Below, in pieces: positions 12,320 through 24,809 of a stretch of 64,000 bases of DNA (positions are counted from its first letter, which is position 1; every line of letters starts with the position of its first letter). The stretch covers positions 84,816,001 to 84,880,000 of the forward strand of contig JBITNC010000001.1 of assembly GCA_050084985.1 (NCBI GenBank), given 5' to 3'. Origin of the DNA: Nageia nagi. Its lineage: Eukaryota; Pinophyta. The notes below the pieces were generated by a model. It made no database searches. It had not been told where the DNA came from and saw only the letters and a program-made list of their open reading frames with translations. Position numbers and translations under genes: made by a program.

Positions 12320-12720
12320 TGTTAAAATGTATAATGCATATTGTGTTAGGTGTCTAGAAAAAGAAATGCAACCTCCTTAATATTATCTACTTAAATACTT
12401 TAGAAAGTATTTAAGTGAATAAAGAATTAAGGAGACTTGTCCCCACACACCATCCACTTATAAGGGCATGCTTATCCATAGGGATATTGGGAAAGATTTC
12501 CCATTGGTGTGCATTTTGGATAATATGGTGACCCAACATATGGATTTCATATATAAATAAAGGGCTTCCCCTCTTTGTTTCCAAAACAAGTTTTGTAGCA
12601 TAGTTATGCTCTTAGCTAGGTTGTAGGAGAAGTGAGAAAGTGAGTTGTAAGAGAGTGCTCTTTGAGAATGAGATATTATATTAGTGGATGTACTCCCAAA
12701 TATATAAGAACCATTTTATA
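12320..12720 (+). mobile_element. Isolated copia-type LTR (about 401 bp)
   Basis: Starts TGTTAAAATG after a polypurine tract and ends ...ccattttata just before a tRNA-Met primer site, so both a PPT and a PBS border the same LTR. A TATA box (catatataaataaaggg, 12548-12565) precedes a likely transcription start region. The terminal CA appears as TA, a C-to-T change. There is no partner LTR in the window. Confidence 0.7.
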
Positions 12721-12721
12721 T

Positions 12722-12730
12722 TGGTATCAA
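12722..12730 (+). promoter_or_regulatory. Primer-binding site remnant (initiator tRNA-Met)
   Basis: tggtatcaa one base after the LTR end matches the first part of the canonical TGGTATCAGAGC complement of the initiator tRNA-Met 3' end. The rest is mutated. Confidence 0.6.
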
Positions 12731-13032
12731 CTTTATGAGATTTTTATTATGTTTATGTTTTTGTAATGTTGCATTATATAGCCTTCATGAGATCTTAGGA
12801 TATATGAAAATTAGTGTTTTAGTCACATTTCCATCATTGTAAGCATGAGAAAAGACATGTAGATCTTCATAGGATTATTCTAAGTATTTTTCATGATGAT
12901 ATTTAACTATTTGGGATCATTTTAACCATGTGGATATCTGTTAGATTTTTAGTTTGAGCATTGGATTCAAAGTTATTCATGGTTATCCCAAAATACCTTT
13001 GTACAAGATTAGTTTACTTATGGAGGCTATAT
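12731..13032. other. Unclassified; possibly start of a copia internal region
   Basis: Directly follows the PBS remnant. No gag motif is readable. It ends where homology to the H LTR begins. Confidence 0.3.
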
Positions 13033-13153
13033 TTTCATTCTAGACCTTCTTTTTTATGTGATTCCTTTTTTTTTGGATTCCTAGTTTCAATATCTTTCCA
13101 TCCATTTATAATATGATTTCTATTTTATTAAAAATCATATTTAGGTGTATACA
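13033..13153 (-). mobile_element. 3' LTR remnant of H
   Basis: The end gtgtataca at 13153 (TGTATACACC on the minus strand) and the hairpin before it match the LTR ends at 10848 and 63569. Only about 120 bp can be aligned; the rest of the LTR has been deleted or replaced. Confidence 0.65.
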
Positions 13154-13167
13154 TTTCCCCCCTCTTT
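13154..13167 (-). promoter_or_regulatory. Polypurine tract of H
   Basis: On the minus strand aaagaggggggaaa lies directly before the LTR start TGTATACACC. This fixes the LTR edge of H and its orientation. Confidence 0.8.
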
Positions 13168-13959
13168 AAACTTGTAATGGAGAGAAGTGGAATTACATAT
13201 TCAAAGAAGAAGAAGAGAAAGAAAATCTTTGAAATTTTTTAACTCTTATATAGTAGCATGAACCTTTGGTGAAGATCCTTCATTACCCCCTTTTATCTTG
13301 ATTACCCTAGAAAATATCCATAGATGGATTGATCAAGTCAAAATATTTTTAAAAGTTGGCATCCTTGCCTCATGTGATGAGCAAGAATGAATACAAATGG
13401 ATATTTTATGTTTAATACTAGGAAGCCTAGTGTTATAGAATTAGTGAAATTATACAAAGGAATTCTTATGTTTATGAGGGTTTTTTTAGGTGAATAATGA
13501 GCAACATCAACGGTTTGTCTATAGTTCTTCTAACAACATAAACAAAGTGATTCTGTTGGTATTTTCTAGTTATCTTCTTCTTTAGATACTTGTAAAAGAT
13601 GTTAGTTAAAAATATATGGATACATAGTTAGGTGCATCTTCCACTAAATATGAATCACTATCAACATCTCCACTAATGATTGTATCACCAATTTTATTTT
13701 AAGTGAGTGAACTCTCACTAACTGTATTGATGGTCATCGATGATCTAGAATTTTATATCCATGGTCCACATATATTATGTTTTTATGGCTATAAGCATAA
13801 CCATTTTTTACTAAAAAAATGCATGCTATGGAAACCATAAAATAGAAGGATGGCATCTATGTGGTGAAAGAGGAAGAAAGAAACTTAGAAATTAAATTAC
13901 AAAATAATATACAAGCACTTCATAAAAATGCATCATGGTATGTGAGGAAAAAAATTGTA
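13168..13959 (-). other. 3' noncoding part of H
   Basis: Between the integrase stop codon and the polypurine tract, on the minus strand. I see no coding domain. Such a spacer is normal in Tat elements. Confidence 0.5.
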
Positions 13960-14613
13960 TTATGCATAGAAGTGTTTGAGGTGCATGGCATTGAAGATGT
14001 TTGGTTCTTCTTTTTCATCCATTGAATATAATTTGTATGCTCCCTATCCTATAGCTTCAACTAAAACATATGGTCCCAGCTAATTTCATTTAAATTTTCC
14101 TATAACTTCATCATTTGTAGTTGTTTTATTAATGTTCTCTTTTAACACCAAGTATCCTACTAAGAATGTTTTAGGCTTGATATTTTTCTCAAATTCTCTA
14201 TTTAACCTTGAATGATATGCCTTTTGATGTTCAATAGCATGAATCCTCTTTTCATCTAGTGCTTGTAATTACTGCAATTAATATTGCTTTTCTTGCTTCT
14301 TTATTTGGGATATCTCCATATAGTGAGATTATCAAGAAGGGAATCTCCAACTCAAGTGGTACAATAGCATGCTCACCATAAAATAATGAAAATAGAGTTA
14401 CCCTAGTAGCAGTCTCAATGCTTACTATATATGCCTAGAATGCATAATTAAATTTCTCATGACAATCCTTCTTGTATCTATTCCATGTTTTAGACAAAAT
14501 GCTCTTGATTATCTTATTTGATGCTTTAGTTTGATCATTCCATTAATGATAAGAAACAAAAGAAAACTTTTGAGTAATATGAAACTTTTTACAAAAAGAT
14601 TTCATATCCTTAT
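13960..14613 (-). pseudogene. Integrase C-terminal part of H (cut by G)
   Basis: Minus-strand frame ending in NAMHLKHFYA and a TAA stop at 13962-13960. Readable blocks from N to C: KDMKSFCKKFHI, NDQTKASNKIIKSILSKTW with the catalytic Glu position replaced by Lys, VTLFSLFYGEHAIVPLELE, then the C-terminal DNA-binding part with NWLGPYVLVEAIG. The gene is interrupted at 14613 by G; the missing N-terminal half resumes at 34442 with DHGNGPNFKG. Integrase inserts the element DNA into the genome. Several stops (for example TAG where Trp is expected) make it inactive. Confidence 0.85.
14609..14613. repeat. Left target duplication of G
   Basis: cttat, to be compared with tttac at 34442-34446. Both are one C-to-T change away from cttac, which the integrase reading frame of H requires. 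Confidence 0.7.
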
Positions 14614-14662
14614 TGTTATTTTTTCAAAATCACACTTTGGAAGGGATAAAATTACTTATATT
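14614..14662 (+). mobile_element. 5' LTR of G, first fragment
   Basis: Starts TGTTATTTTTTCAAAATC. Over 51 ungapped positions starting at the ta of tatttttt it agrees with the 3' LTR start (32631 onward) at 43 by my count, including the word gaaggg.taaaatt. Cut at 14662 by the LINE. Confidence 0.8.
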
Positions 14663-15099
14663 CTTTTTTTTTTTTGGTAAATAAAAAAAAACTTTGTATT
14701 ACTAAGAAATAATTGAAACTATAAGTGGGATAGCTAATAAATTTGCTAGACTATAGAAACTCTACTATAGAAACTCTACTAGAAGATTTGTCCCTTGAAT
14801 GTGCCCTATCAGTGGAAAGGGGTTAGTGTTATGAGTTGGAGGAGCATCACCCAATTAACTCAGAGAGGAGATTGTAAATGTTAGGTCAGAGGAGGGTAGG
14901 TTTTGATGAGGCCACTTTACAAAGGAATGGATAGATGTAGTTGAAGATGAAGGATACCTCTTTGATTGGTCTATAGCTAAGTAAAATTGGGCATGAGGTG
15001 GATTAACATGAGATTCTATATAAGGAAAGTGTGAGAGTTTCCAATGCTACATTATCCTAGGCCATCAAGAGAAATGGGTTATATCATTTTGATTAATTT

Positions 15100-18000
15100 A
15101 GGGGATAGAAATTGATGCATCTAGTATATTGGTGAGCTGCTATTCAACTTTTTTCCAACATTTCTTCACATTCATGAAGTGGCTATTGAAGGTTCTATTA
15201 TTTCTCTCTAACTAGAGGGTCCAAACCACCATGGTTGGAGTAGTGAACCAAAGAGTCTAAACATATTTGCAAGTATTTGGAGGGTGCCATTATTGAATTA
15301 GTTATCCAAAAGATGAGGGACGTGACACCCACATGATAGAGAATTTGTTCAAAACTTTTTTCCATAAGAAATAAGAATAGAGGCAAGTTAAGAGTAAATG
15401 ATTTCCTATCTTAGTGTTTGAGCCACAAAGAACACAACATCTAGGTCCAACCCATCATCTTTTTTGTAGTTATTTCCAAGAGAGAAATTTATTGTGAATT
15501 ATAGTCCATAGAAAGAAAGAAGATTTTGGCTAGCCTTTAGATTTCCAAATCTAATTCCAAAATATGGGAGGAAAGAGGGAGAGATCCTCATATATGAAGG
15601 ATTTGAAGGACTTATTTACTGAGTAATGTCCTATGGAGCTTAGGGACCATTATAGAGAGTCTTTAGGGATTTCACTTTGAAAATTGTAAGATTCTAGGAG
15701 GTTATTAAGTTTTGTATCAGCTTTATGAAGTTTAAATGGAAGGTTATGCATATATTTCCACCATATTATCCTCTTATTAGCTATTTCATCCTAGGTCCAA
15801 TAATGATAAACTTTCTCCCCCTACTGAGCTTTGAGATGGGGACTCAGGTATTGAAAGAATGTTAGGGAAGATAGTGGGACATTTAGGAGCCATGCATCCT
15901 CCTAGAAGTTAACTTTCTAATTTGATTTGATCTTCCACTTTAGTGATTATGTAACAAAGGATCTAAATTTCCTTAGCCCATTCTAAATTGGAGATCACTA
16001 AGGTGTTTTAGCTATGGTGAAAATCCTTTCTGGGTTAGGTACATCTAGATACTTGGATTGAATTTCTTGGCTCTATTAAGAAGTGGGGCTAGTGTATATT
16101 CATTATACTAACTTATCTAATAAAGTTATGTTCACATGGAAAACATTTTTAATACCCAAACCTCCCAAATACTTGGGTTTACACACTATGTCCCATGGCA
16201 CTAGATGGACTTTGCAAATCTCTAAAGTGCCATGCCAAAAAAAGTTTCTCATCAAGGATTCTAAACTATTTAATACCTTTTGAGGGAGCCAAGATGCTAA
16301 AAACTAAAAAATAGGGATGTTCCTGATAATAACATTGATCTTTATGAGTCTCCCAACCATAGAGAGCTAATGGGATTTCTAAGAGCTCATTTTTCTTTGA
16401 ACCTTAGTGATCAAACTATCCCAGAAACCTCTTAAATTCCCTCCAATGACTAAGGGCATACTAAGGTAAGTACTAGGTAGCTTATCTACTATCATCCCAG
16501 GCCAAAGACTAATTTGTTCTAAATAATAGTCTGTAATATTTAGTCCATTTGTTTACTTTGATCTATTAATATCCTAACCTGAGGTAGCTTCATACAAGCA
16601 AAACATTGCTTGAGGTTAATGATTTCATGCTAGAGAGGTTGAATGGATATCAAAATATCATCTATAAATTGAGAGTGGGAGATAGGGGGAGTTTAACTAG
16701 AGACCTAAAGACCATAGATTTTACCTAAAGATTATAAGTGTTTCAATCCCCTTCCTAGCACTTCAAAGAGGATAATGAACCAATAAGGAGATAAGGGGTC
16801 CCCTTGATGTAGAGTTGAGTGCTCTAAAAGTAACTGTTTGATTCTCCATTCACCAAAATGAAAAAATGAGGGGCATAGATAAGATAATGGATCCATGAGG
16901 AGTCAAAACTAAAATTTGAAAGGATTTTTATTAGGAAGCACCAATTTACTATGTCAAAAGCCTTAGCCATATCAAACTTTAGTAATAAGCCCTTACTATT
17001 ATGATGATTTGCAAAGTGGATAAGTTCATGCATAAGCACTAATCCATATAATAGTTGATGTCCTTGGACAAAAGCTTTCTATTATTTTGAGATGATGTAA
17101 AACAAGATAGTTTTTAACCTGTTGGCAATGACTTTTGAGATAACCTTGTAAATAGAATTGCATAAGGATATGGGTCTAAAGGATTGAATTTATTTTGCAT
17201 CCTCTGCTTTTGGGATGAGGGAGAGGAATGTGTGGTTGATCTTATTTAGCATCTTCTTGGACTCAAAGGACTCTCAAACCATGATAATTATTTCTTCATT
17301 CAATAGTGGCAAGAAGTGTTGTAGGAAACAAGTTGGAAATCCATCTGGACATAGAGAATAATATGGTATCATTTGGAAAAGATCTCTTTCCACTTCCTCA
17401 TTACTAATTACTTGGTTTAGAATCTAATTATGATCAACATTTAGATGCTTGGGGATATGTTCTAAGAGCTAAGTCTGGGCTTCTTGATGGATCCCTCTTG
17501 ATTCTAAAAGGAGGTTTTCAAAAAAGGAAATTGTATGATTTTCAATGTTAGTTGGTAGAGTGAGATTTGAGCCGTCAAATGAGATAAGGGATGTGATTTT
17601 GTTATGAGACCTATGAGCCATTATGGAGATATGAAAACATTTCATATTTTTGTCACCCTCCTTTAACCAATTGATTTTGGATTTTTGTTTCCACATTGAT
17701 TCTTCATTTAGATATGCTTTTTAGAGTTGGTGTAATAACTCTCTTTCTTGGGTCAATAATTGCTCATCATGCTGATGGATTGACTTGGTTTCAACCTATA
17801 GTAGTTCTTCTTCTAGATAAGATCTTGTGTTCATAACATCCCCAAATGTGGATTTATTCCATTCTCTAAGTTTCAATTTTAATCATTGTAGTTTTATAGA
17901 GAAAATGTACATAAATATTCCATAAACATATTTTTCCTCCTCCCGCCAATCTCTCACCAAGTCTTCAAAAGATTCATGGTTCAACAACATTTTATGGAAT

Positions 18001-18745
18001 CGAAAGGGGGAAGCTTTGGCTTTAGGAGTAGGCATGTTGGTCAATGTAACTAGATAATGATCTAAACCTATATAAGGAAGAATTTCTATTTGTACAATGT
18101 GTTCCTTGCCTAGCTAGTCCATAGTTAGTAAAAATTAGTCTAATTTTTTTGAGATCACTTTCTTGTTTTTCCTCTTATTTGACCAAGTAAATGGGCCATT
18201 GATGTAAAACAAATAATGAAAATGTTGTTCATCAATAAAAGAGTTGAAATCCTCTAATATTGAATCTAAGTTTTTTTTTCCCCTTTGATTTTATTTTAGA
18301 TTTTTTATAGAATTAAAATCCTTGCTTAAGATATAAGGAACACCATTTTGGCTAGCTAACTAGCAGGCCATTTGGTCCCATAAGATCCTTTCCTGGTCAT
18401 TACATTGAGGGATGTAGATATTTACTAGACTAAAGAGTGTACCTATGGATAAGCATTAGGCTTTTATAATAATCCAAGAGGGATAAATGTGTTCTAGGGT
18501 ACATTCTAGGTGAGAGTTATCCCAAAAAATGGCCAATCCACTTAACTTTCCAAAGGCTAGGCTAGAAATAATAGAACTAAAGGGCCAAAATTTCCTTTTA
18601 AGGATAGAGAGGTCTTTATTAGAGGACTTAGTCTCCTATAGAAGAAGAATAGGAGGAATTTATTTACTTAATAATAATTTAACCATTCCTACTACACTAG
18701 GGGAATAGAGGCCCTAGATATTCTAAGATATGTATTTCATTGGGA
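15100..18745 (-). pseudogene. LINE ORF2: endonuclease and reverse transcriptase
   Basis: Domains from the right: apurinic-type endonuclease (about 18745-17900) with NI.GL at its start, KDFNSIK in place of GDFN, GPFTWSNKR, and LDHYLV where SDH is expected; a linker with INWLKEGDKNMKCFH (about 17660); RT with LLKFDMAKAFDIVNW (17000-16940) and FIDDILI (about 16650), which keeps both catalytic aspartates; KPKYLGGLGIKN; and a C-terminal zinc-binding RT-associated region near 15386-15198. The protein would nick target DNA and prime reverse transcription from it. Stops and frame changes are scattered through the whole length. Confidence 0.85.
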
Positions 18746-18999
18746 AACCTTTTGAATTTTGTTTACTTCCAAGAGCATATCTAATTATTTTTGAGAACCT
18801 TATTCAATATCATTTCTAGATAATTGTTGCAGTAAAACTTGGTTGGATTTCATGCCCTTGCATTTTTGGATTTTAGCATTTGGGATTTTAAGATTTATTA
18901 TGGTTTACTTGATGGGTAGGCTTGACTTGGGATTTCTAAGATGGGATGATTTTGATGAAGGAGATCCTTTCCCTATGTCTTGCTAGAGGGAAGTGGGGA

Positions 19000-20294
19000 T
19001 AAATGAGGGAGGAAGTGTATACTCAACCAAGTTTTGGTCAATTTCCATGAGAGGTGTGGTGTGTTGTGTATGCTTTAGAATGACATGGTTGGTTTCCTTG
19101 GATGAGAGTTGAGGATAAAAAGTGTCTTTAGTGTTTTGTATAGTCAAGGTTGAGAATAGAGGATTATTAGTTGTTGTCATGGGGATAGATTGTTGATTAT
19201 TCAAGGAGGTTATTGGGAAAATTACATGGGTGGATGGGTATGGGGCTAGGGATGTGAAGCCTTCCTAATTATTCAAAGTTTGGAGGGTATTGAAAAGATT
19301 TGAATCCTAAGTCTATCCATTTGTATTAATTAGTCTATCAATAGCAAGAGTAACACCATTTGATGGGGGTTGAGACTTATCAAGATTGTGCCTATGTTTT
19401 CCTTGCTAGAAGCCATTTGATGAGGCATCTACAAAGACCTATTTGGCTAAACCTTAGGGATAATAACAACCAAGGTGACTATATTTAGAGCAGACCCTAC
19501 ATCAAAAAGGGATGTTCTCATAGTCTATTGACTTCTTAAATATCAAGTCATCATCAAAGAAGTAAAGTTACACTTGGGCTAGTAACGATGCTCGTAGGTC
19601 AAGCTAAACATAGATTCTAGCATAGGATGTAGATTTACATTCCAAGGTCTTATGAAAGGTAAATAGATACTCACCAAATGCATGACCAAAATATTCAAAG
19701 ACCTCCTCGTATTAGTATTTGAGTGAGAAATTAGGAAGGCAAACCTAGATTTGGGCTACTCTAGGAATATCCTCACCATATTTAAATTTGAGATGCCATG
19801 GCTTCATGAATAAACTTGATCATCCATAGAACCATGGCCCTACCTAAAAAATGAGGTCTTGGTCTTTGAATGTGGAAAAGGTAACTAGGAAATACACATT
19901 TGAGTAATGGTTGACTACTATGTCTCCTTTGGTGTTCCAGGTACATGCTACCCATGCTACCATTATAGTTAAAAGGATCTAATACCCCAAAAAAATGACA
20001 TATCAGTACTTGAGTAGTTAGGATTTGGATGCCATTACTTACTCTTGAGATTTAAATTTCCACTAGAGGCATCCCCTCTATTTCTTTGATGCATCTATTA
20101 TAATTTTTATTTAGGTCAAAAAGGATGCACTATATGCATCTAAGTGAAGGTTTTGGAGCTATCACATGTTGACCATTGGGAGCTTTGTTATGAATAGCAT
20201 CCTTTAAAGAGTGCTTCTTTCCATTGAGAATAAGTGTTTCTAGTATTGGATTGAGGCTTGGGGGTTGGGATATCCCCCTTCTCTATTGCCATGG
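19000..20294 (-). pseudogene. LINE ORF1: RNA-binding protein
   Basis: Probable start at ATG near 20294 (MAIEKGDIPTPKPQ). An N-terminal part with SQWKEALFKG and a middle part resembling the DUF4283 fold of plant LINE ORF1 proteins are followed by a damaged zinc knuckle near 19490 (CRVCSKYSHLGC, with the last Cys too close). The region up to 18983 is rich in Thr, Ser and Pro. Plant L1 ORF1 proteins bind element RNA. Many stops. Confidence 0.6.
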
Positions 20295-20399
20295 TTGATT
20301 TTAGAAGGATGTTGTAGGGTTTCAATGGTGTTCAGAGTTGTAGGAAAACTATGTCATATTCATCATCTAAAAAGCTTATCAACTAATGAAGGAATAAGG

Positions 20400-22153
20400 A
20401 ATTATCACTTATATTATTTTCCTTATTAATTTATTTATTCTTGAATAAAATTAATCATTTAATTACCAACTCTTATTTCCCTTTCTCTTATATGTAAAAA
20501 CTCATTTATATTGATTTCTTATTTTAAAAAGTGTTGTATATTACCAAGTCATATTTGTATCAATAGTCTAGTTAGATAGAGTCTTTTAAAATTACCATTT
20601 TGTAAGGTGGGTGTTGTTTACACATAAGTTTATTGTATTCATGTCCAAGATTTATATATAAGCTATAGGCTAAAGAGTGTTAATCTTAAAAAATAGACTA
20701 AGTTGTTTCTGGTTCTTATGGTATGTAGTATATTTATTTATCTAGAGTTTAGTCCAAGGCCTATTTATAGTCTATATACTTAGGTTTTAGTTTTGTTTAA
20801 TTCAGGTGTTATTTTTTAGCATTATTGTAAATAGTCATTAGTAGTGGTTATTTATTATACTAGGTGTTATCATTAGAGTTAAGACAAATAAGGCCAATGA
20901 AAATCCAAAGGTGACATCATACCTCTTGATGAAAATCAATAGGCTCTAATTCCTTTCATTACTGGGTAATCCAAAAGATGTCAATGATGGGAAATATCTT
21001 AATAAGCACATTCTATAAATCTTACCAATTTTATATGATTATGTCACATCTTTTGAGAAAATCAATGGGTGATAAGACTTTTCAGATATCCAACAAGCCT
21101 CACCAAAGCAAGATAAGACCTAGTAAGCATGAATACAAAATGTAAGAGGAGGGGAACACCCAAGTCCACTTAATAAAGAGTGTATGATCCCTAAGACTTT
21201 GCAAAAATGCTAACCATGACTCATTTCCATGTGGTAGTAGTAGTTCACTCTCATGTTTTGAATGATATATCATCCTTCACCCTTATAGTGGTTGCAACTC
21301 AAAGCTATAGAACATAGATATATAATGGTTTCAGAGAGAGTTAGGTGGTCATCCACTACAAAGATAGATTAATTTTACCTATTAGTATGGTGAACCATAC
21401 ATAATAAATGAAAAATCAATCATAGATTCACCATGGTCAAAGACAAAAGTGATGGATTATGGCTAGACTAGTATGAAGATTGAAGGTTGCAGATCTCCAA
21501 TCCTTGCCTCTAAATTGAGATCATATTGTATAATCATTTATAGTTGTAAATTACTTTGTACATATTGTATATATTTAAGTATGTACTATGCTTGGTCAAA
21601 TCATTAGTTGTAGTTATTAATGGTGGACAACCACTCTCTCTATAAATTGAGTAGTATAAATAGGGGACTATTAGAAGTTCATGGAGTCAAATATTTTAGC
21701 AAAGTTGCTTAGTGTAAGCTCTATTTTCATATATATAATGCAATATTATGATGTTTTTCCCTCTACATTTTGTGGCTATTATCTTACTTTTTTATTGTTA
21801 TTTAGAAGTGTAGTTCTAAATTGTGGTTATGTACTGTAATTGTGAGACCCTTCTATTATTAACCTTGGTAATGGATTATTTCCTATATGGGAATGCTCAA
21901 GATACCTAGTTTTAGTTTTCTTTTTGTAGTGTAGATTCAATTTCTTTCCTATTACTCTCAACCTTTTTATCTCTTTCTAGTTAGTTTTGACCTCTTTCAT
22001 AGATAGGAACCGAACTAAAACCCAAGGATTGAGTAGAAAAAACCCCATGAGTGCATTATCCCACCAACTTCTACTCTTTCAAGAAACCTACTATTGTAGG
22101 CAATGGAGAACTTCACTAGACCAAACCTTAAGGTTACATTATACTGATTAATA
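20400..22153 (+). mobile_element. 5' LTR of G, second fragment
   Basis: Aligns from end to end with 32670-34441, for example tctagttagatagagtcttt at 20570 and 32823. Ends ...actgattaata where the 3' LTR ends ...actaatcaaca, so the terminal CA has become TA. Ends of the LTR fit an element of about 1.8 kb LTR length. Confidence 0.88.
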
Positions 22154-22538
22154 GTAGTAAAGTTCATTTTTAGCATGCCTAATGGGACTTGAATAAGAAT
22201 CCATATTTTATGGGCATGAATAGGCCAAATAGCTATGTTTGTTAAGCTATCACCTTGTTCTTAAAATATTATTGGGTTTATTTAACTTTATTGGGGACTC
22301 TACTATCAAAATAATCAATATTTTGAACCCTAGCACTCCAAAATGTAGATTTACTCAAAGTAATGCTAAAAGTTCCTTAAGATAGCTTAGATTTCAAGAG
22401 GTATCACTTCCTCAATGGAGGACTAGGCAAAAGATTTTTTGGACCTTGTCTCCTCAAAATCCTTTAAGAGCTATCCCATTAACAATTGTATTTGATTCTA
22501 TCTAGCAAAATTCCTCACATCATACAAGTGGTTCAAAT
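22154..22538 (+). other. 5' untranslated region of G
   Basis: Between LTR end and gag start. The sequence gtagtaaagttc following the LTR is not a recognisable primer-binding site, probably because of mutation. Confidence 0.5.
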
Positions 22539-24200
22539 ATGGCTCAACCTACCCCTATAGATTTTCTTGCTAATTCTCTAGCTAGTACATAAGTAGTATT
22601 TAATGTTTTGCCTAAATATCATAGGTTAGGCAAAACACCTTATGAACATTGTCAAGATATATCTTTACTTGATCCTAGCCTTGATGTCAATGATGAAACT
22701 ATCATGATGAGACTTTTATCACATTATTTGGAAGGGAAAGTTACTAAATGGTTTAGAAATCTCACTCCTTAATCCATAAATATATGGGGAGAGTTATTTC
22801 AAGCTCTTATTAATAGATTTCTTGAATATGGTGATGATAGCACTTTTCTAAGCCTCATAGTATGTATTAAAAAACATCCCCATGAGTGTATAAATGATTT
22901 TAACTTAAGATTTGTGAAAACTTGGAAGTACATTCCAAAAAGGATCAAGCCAACAAATGCTCAAGCCTTGGTATATTATAGGAAAGCATTTATCCTAGAA
23001 ATTAATGTATTGATTGTTATGTCAAGTGATACTTTTCTAAATTTCTATTAGATAGCTAAAATTGTTGAACACACCTTGGTATCTTTTCGAAAGATACAAC
23101 CTCGATCCATTATTACCTTATTTCCTAATCTACCTCCAAAATAGGCTCCATTATAGATTCCTAATCCTAGAGTATTAGCCTTCCCACCTCCTCCTCCTAA
23201 AGCTACCACTTCGAACTAAGTTCTAGCACTACCAACTCTTGTATTTATGAGTAGAAATATTGTTTCTAACTCACAAGAGGAAGAGAGGATAAGGTAGCTA
23301 GAGATAACTATTAGAAACCTAACAAAAAAACTCACTTTACAAGAGAGGAATAATCAAGGCTTTAGTTACAAAAAATGTGATAACCAATATCAGGTAAGAT
23401 TTCATCCTAGAAATAATCAGCTAGAATAACCACTTGCTCCTAAAATTGTAGAAAATGTAGTAATGGTTAGTTCTATAGAAAATTATGGTTTGGGTATTAT
23501 AAAATGGTGTCCTCCTTGTTTAGCTGCATATTTTCAAGAATCTTATGCGATATATCAACATTAACATTTGGGATTACATTCTAATCAAATGGTATAACCT
23601 ACTTTAGATCCTACTGCAAATCTTATCATGGTTAATTTTTGGATTCCAAGTTATGCTAGAGAACAAGCCAACTACGTTCAAACTAGATCTTCTACTTTAG
23701 CAGCTTTATAGCAAGCCCAAATTTCTTAGCAAAATTAGCAAACTATTTTTATTCAACTTGATCAAAAAAGAGCTAAAGCTCCTATGTCTCAACCACATAA
23801 TCATGTGAACCAACTTCCAAACCATCCAATTCAAGTTTCATAATACTCGAGTAATGTTTCTCCTATTGCAAGAAACCCCACATAGATAAGAAATGATATC
23901 ATTAAAAAACAAAGACCTACTCCATTGAGATATCCTTATATAACTAAACACCATAAAGAGAAGGCTACTCAATAATTTAGACCTCATCAATTTGTAGAAA
24001 CAAGTAAGTTAGCCTCTTATGTTTCATACAATATTGTGGAAGAATTAAAAATAACACCTTCTAAAATGACAATGTTTGATGCATTTATAATTTCAGGTCA
24101 AATTGACCTTTTACAATCTTTGAAGCTTAAAAATAACAAAAAGGGCTAATAAGGGAAATGTAGTGTTTGCAATTTCTAATGATGTCCTTTCAAATCTTAT
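22539..24200 (+). pseudogene. Gag of G
   Basis: Starts at ATG 22539 (MAQPTPIDFLANSLAST). The central gag domain is clear: RLGKTPYEHCQDISLLDPSL, TIMMRLLSHYLEGKVTKWF and FQALINRFLEYGDD. A Pro-rich linker (FPPPPPKATTS), a Gln-rich part, and a C-terminal block EELKITPSKMTMFDAF follow; the last resembles the segment seen between gag and protease in many plant gypsy elements. No zinc knuckle is readable. One frame runs for most of the length with stops mostly at TAG/TAA where Gln or Trp is plausible, so decay was by point changes more than by indels. Confidence 0.8.
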
Positions 24201-24204
24201 AGGT

Positions 24205-24620
24205 ATAATATGACCTCCACCTTTTTATCTATCCCTTAGGTTAGAAGGATGGGTAGTTAACAATTGTATGATTGATACCAGAGCTACTATTACTATTATT
24301 CCCAAAGCTATCATAAATGAGATCAAATTGTATATTACTCAATGCATATATGGAGTCATACAACTAGATTCTTCCCCTATAGATGTAATTGATAGTGTTA
24401 AAGGAGTCTCTATTACCTTGAATGCATTCCTTGATATTTGTGTCATTTAGGATATTATTGTAGTTTATCTTCCACCTCTATTTGGGATCTATTTATCAAA
24501 AGAATTCACTACCAAGTTGGGAGGATGCCTAGCCTTACATTACACACACCCTCTATTTCCTTTTGAGAATAAATAAGTCAAAATCCCAAATGAGGGTACT
24601 AATGTGTCCATCTTGTGAAG
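24205..24620 (+). pseudogene. Aspartic protease of G
   Basis: The active-site segment reads MIDTRATITIIPKAI, where the D-T-G triad has become D-T-R, so the protease would be inactive. It continues with LDSSPIDVIDSVKGVSI and FGIYLSKEFTTKLGG, consistent with a retropepsin-like domain of a gypsy element. The enzyme would cut the gag-pol polyprotein. It is followed, unusually, by an RNase H domain. Confidence 0.75.
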
Positions 24621-24809
24621 ATCTCTAAGCAAAATTGCATGAATGATCCTTAGCAAGTAGAGGTATTTGAAAGGGTTCCACTTAAGGAATCACTACTGAC
24701 CACATAAATTTTCTCAACTAATGACCTCAATTATTAGGTCACTAAAATTGGTATGGAAAACTACTACTTATATGAAAATGTATAGTCAATCTCAGTCTTA
24801 GCTAAAAAG

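Larger units (their letters stand above)
14663..20399 (-). mobile_element. L1-type LINE, near full length
   Basis: Minus-strand non-LTR retrotransposon inserted in the 5' LTR of G. The 3' end is a poly-A tail (poly-T on the plus strand, from 14663); the 5' end lies near 20399. Flanking repeats attacttatatt (14651-14662) and attatcacttatatt (20401-20415) are the target duplication, of the variable length typical for LINEs. ORF1 (about 20294-19000) and ORF2 (about 18745-15100) are both present but carry many stops. The length of 5.7 kb fits a complete plant L1 element. Confidence 0.88.

Noticed and set aside
14600-14660. Continuation of the H integrase frame to 14660 (an FIPSKV-like match)
   Set aside because: The bases from 14614 align at 43 of 51 positions with the start of the G 3' LTR, and the real continuation of the integrase is at 34442. 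The protein resemblance was accidental.
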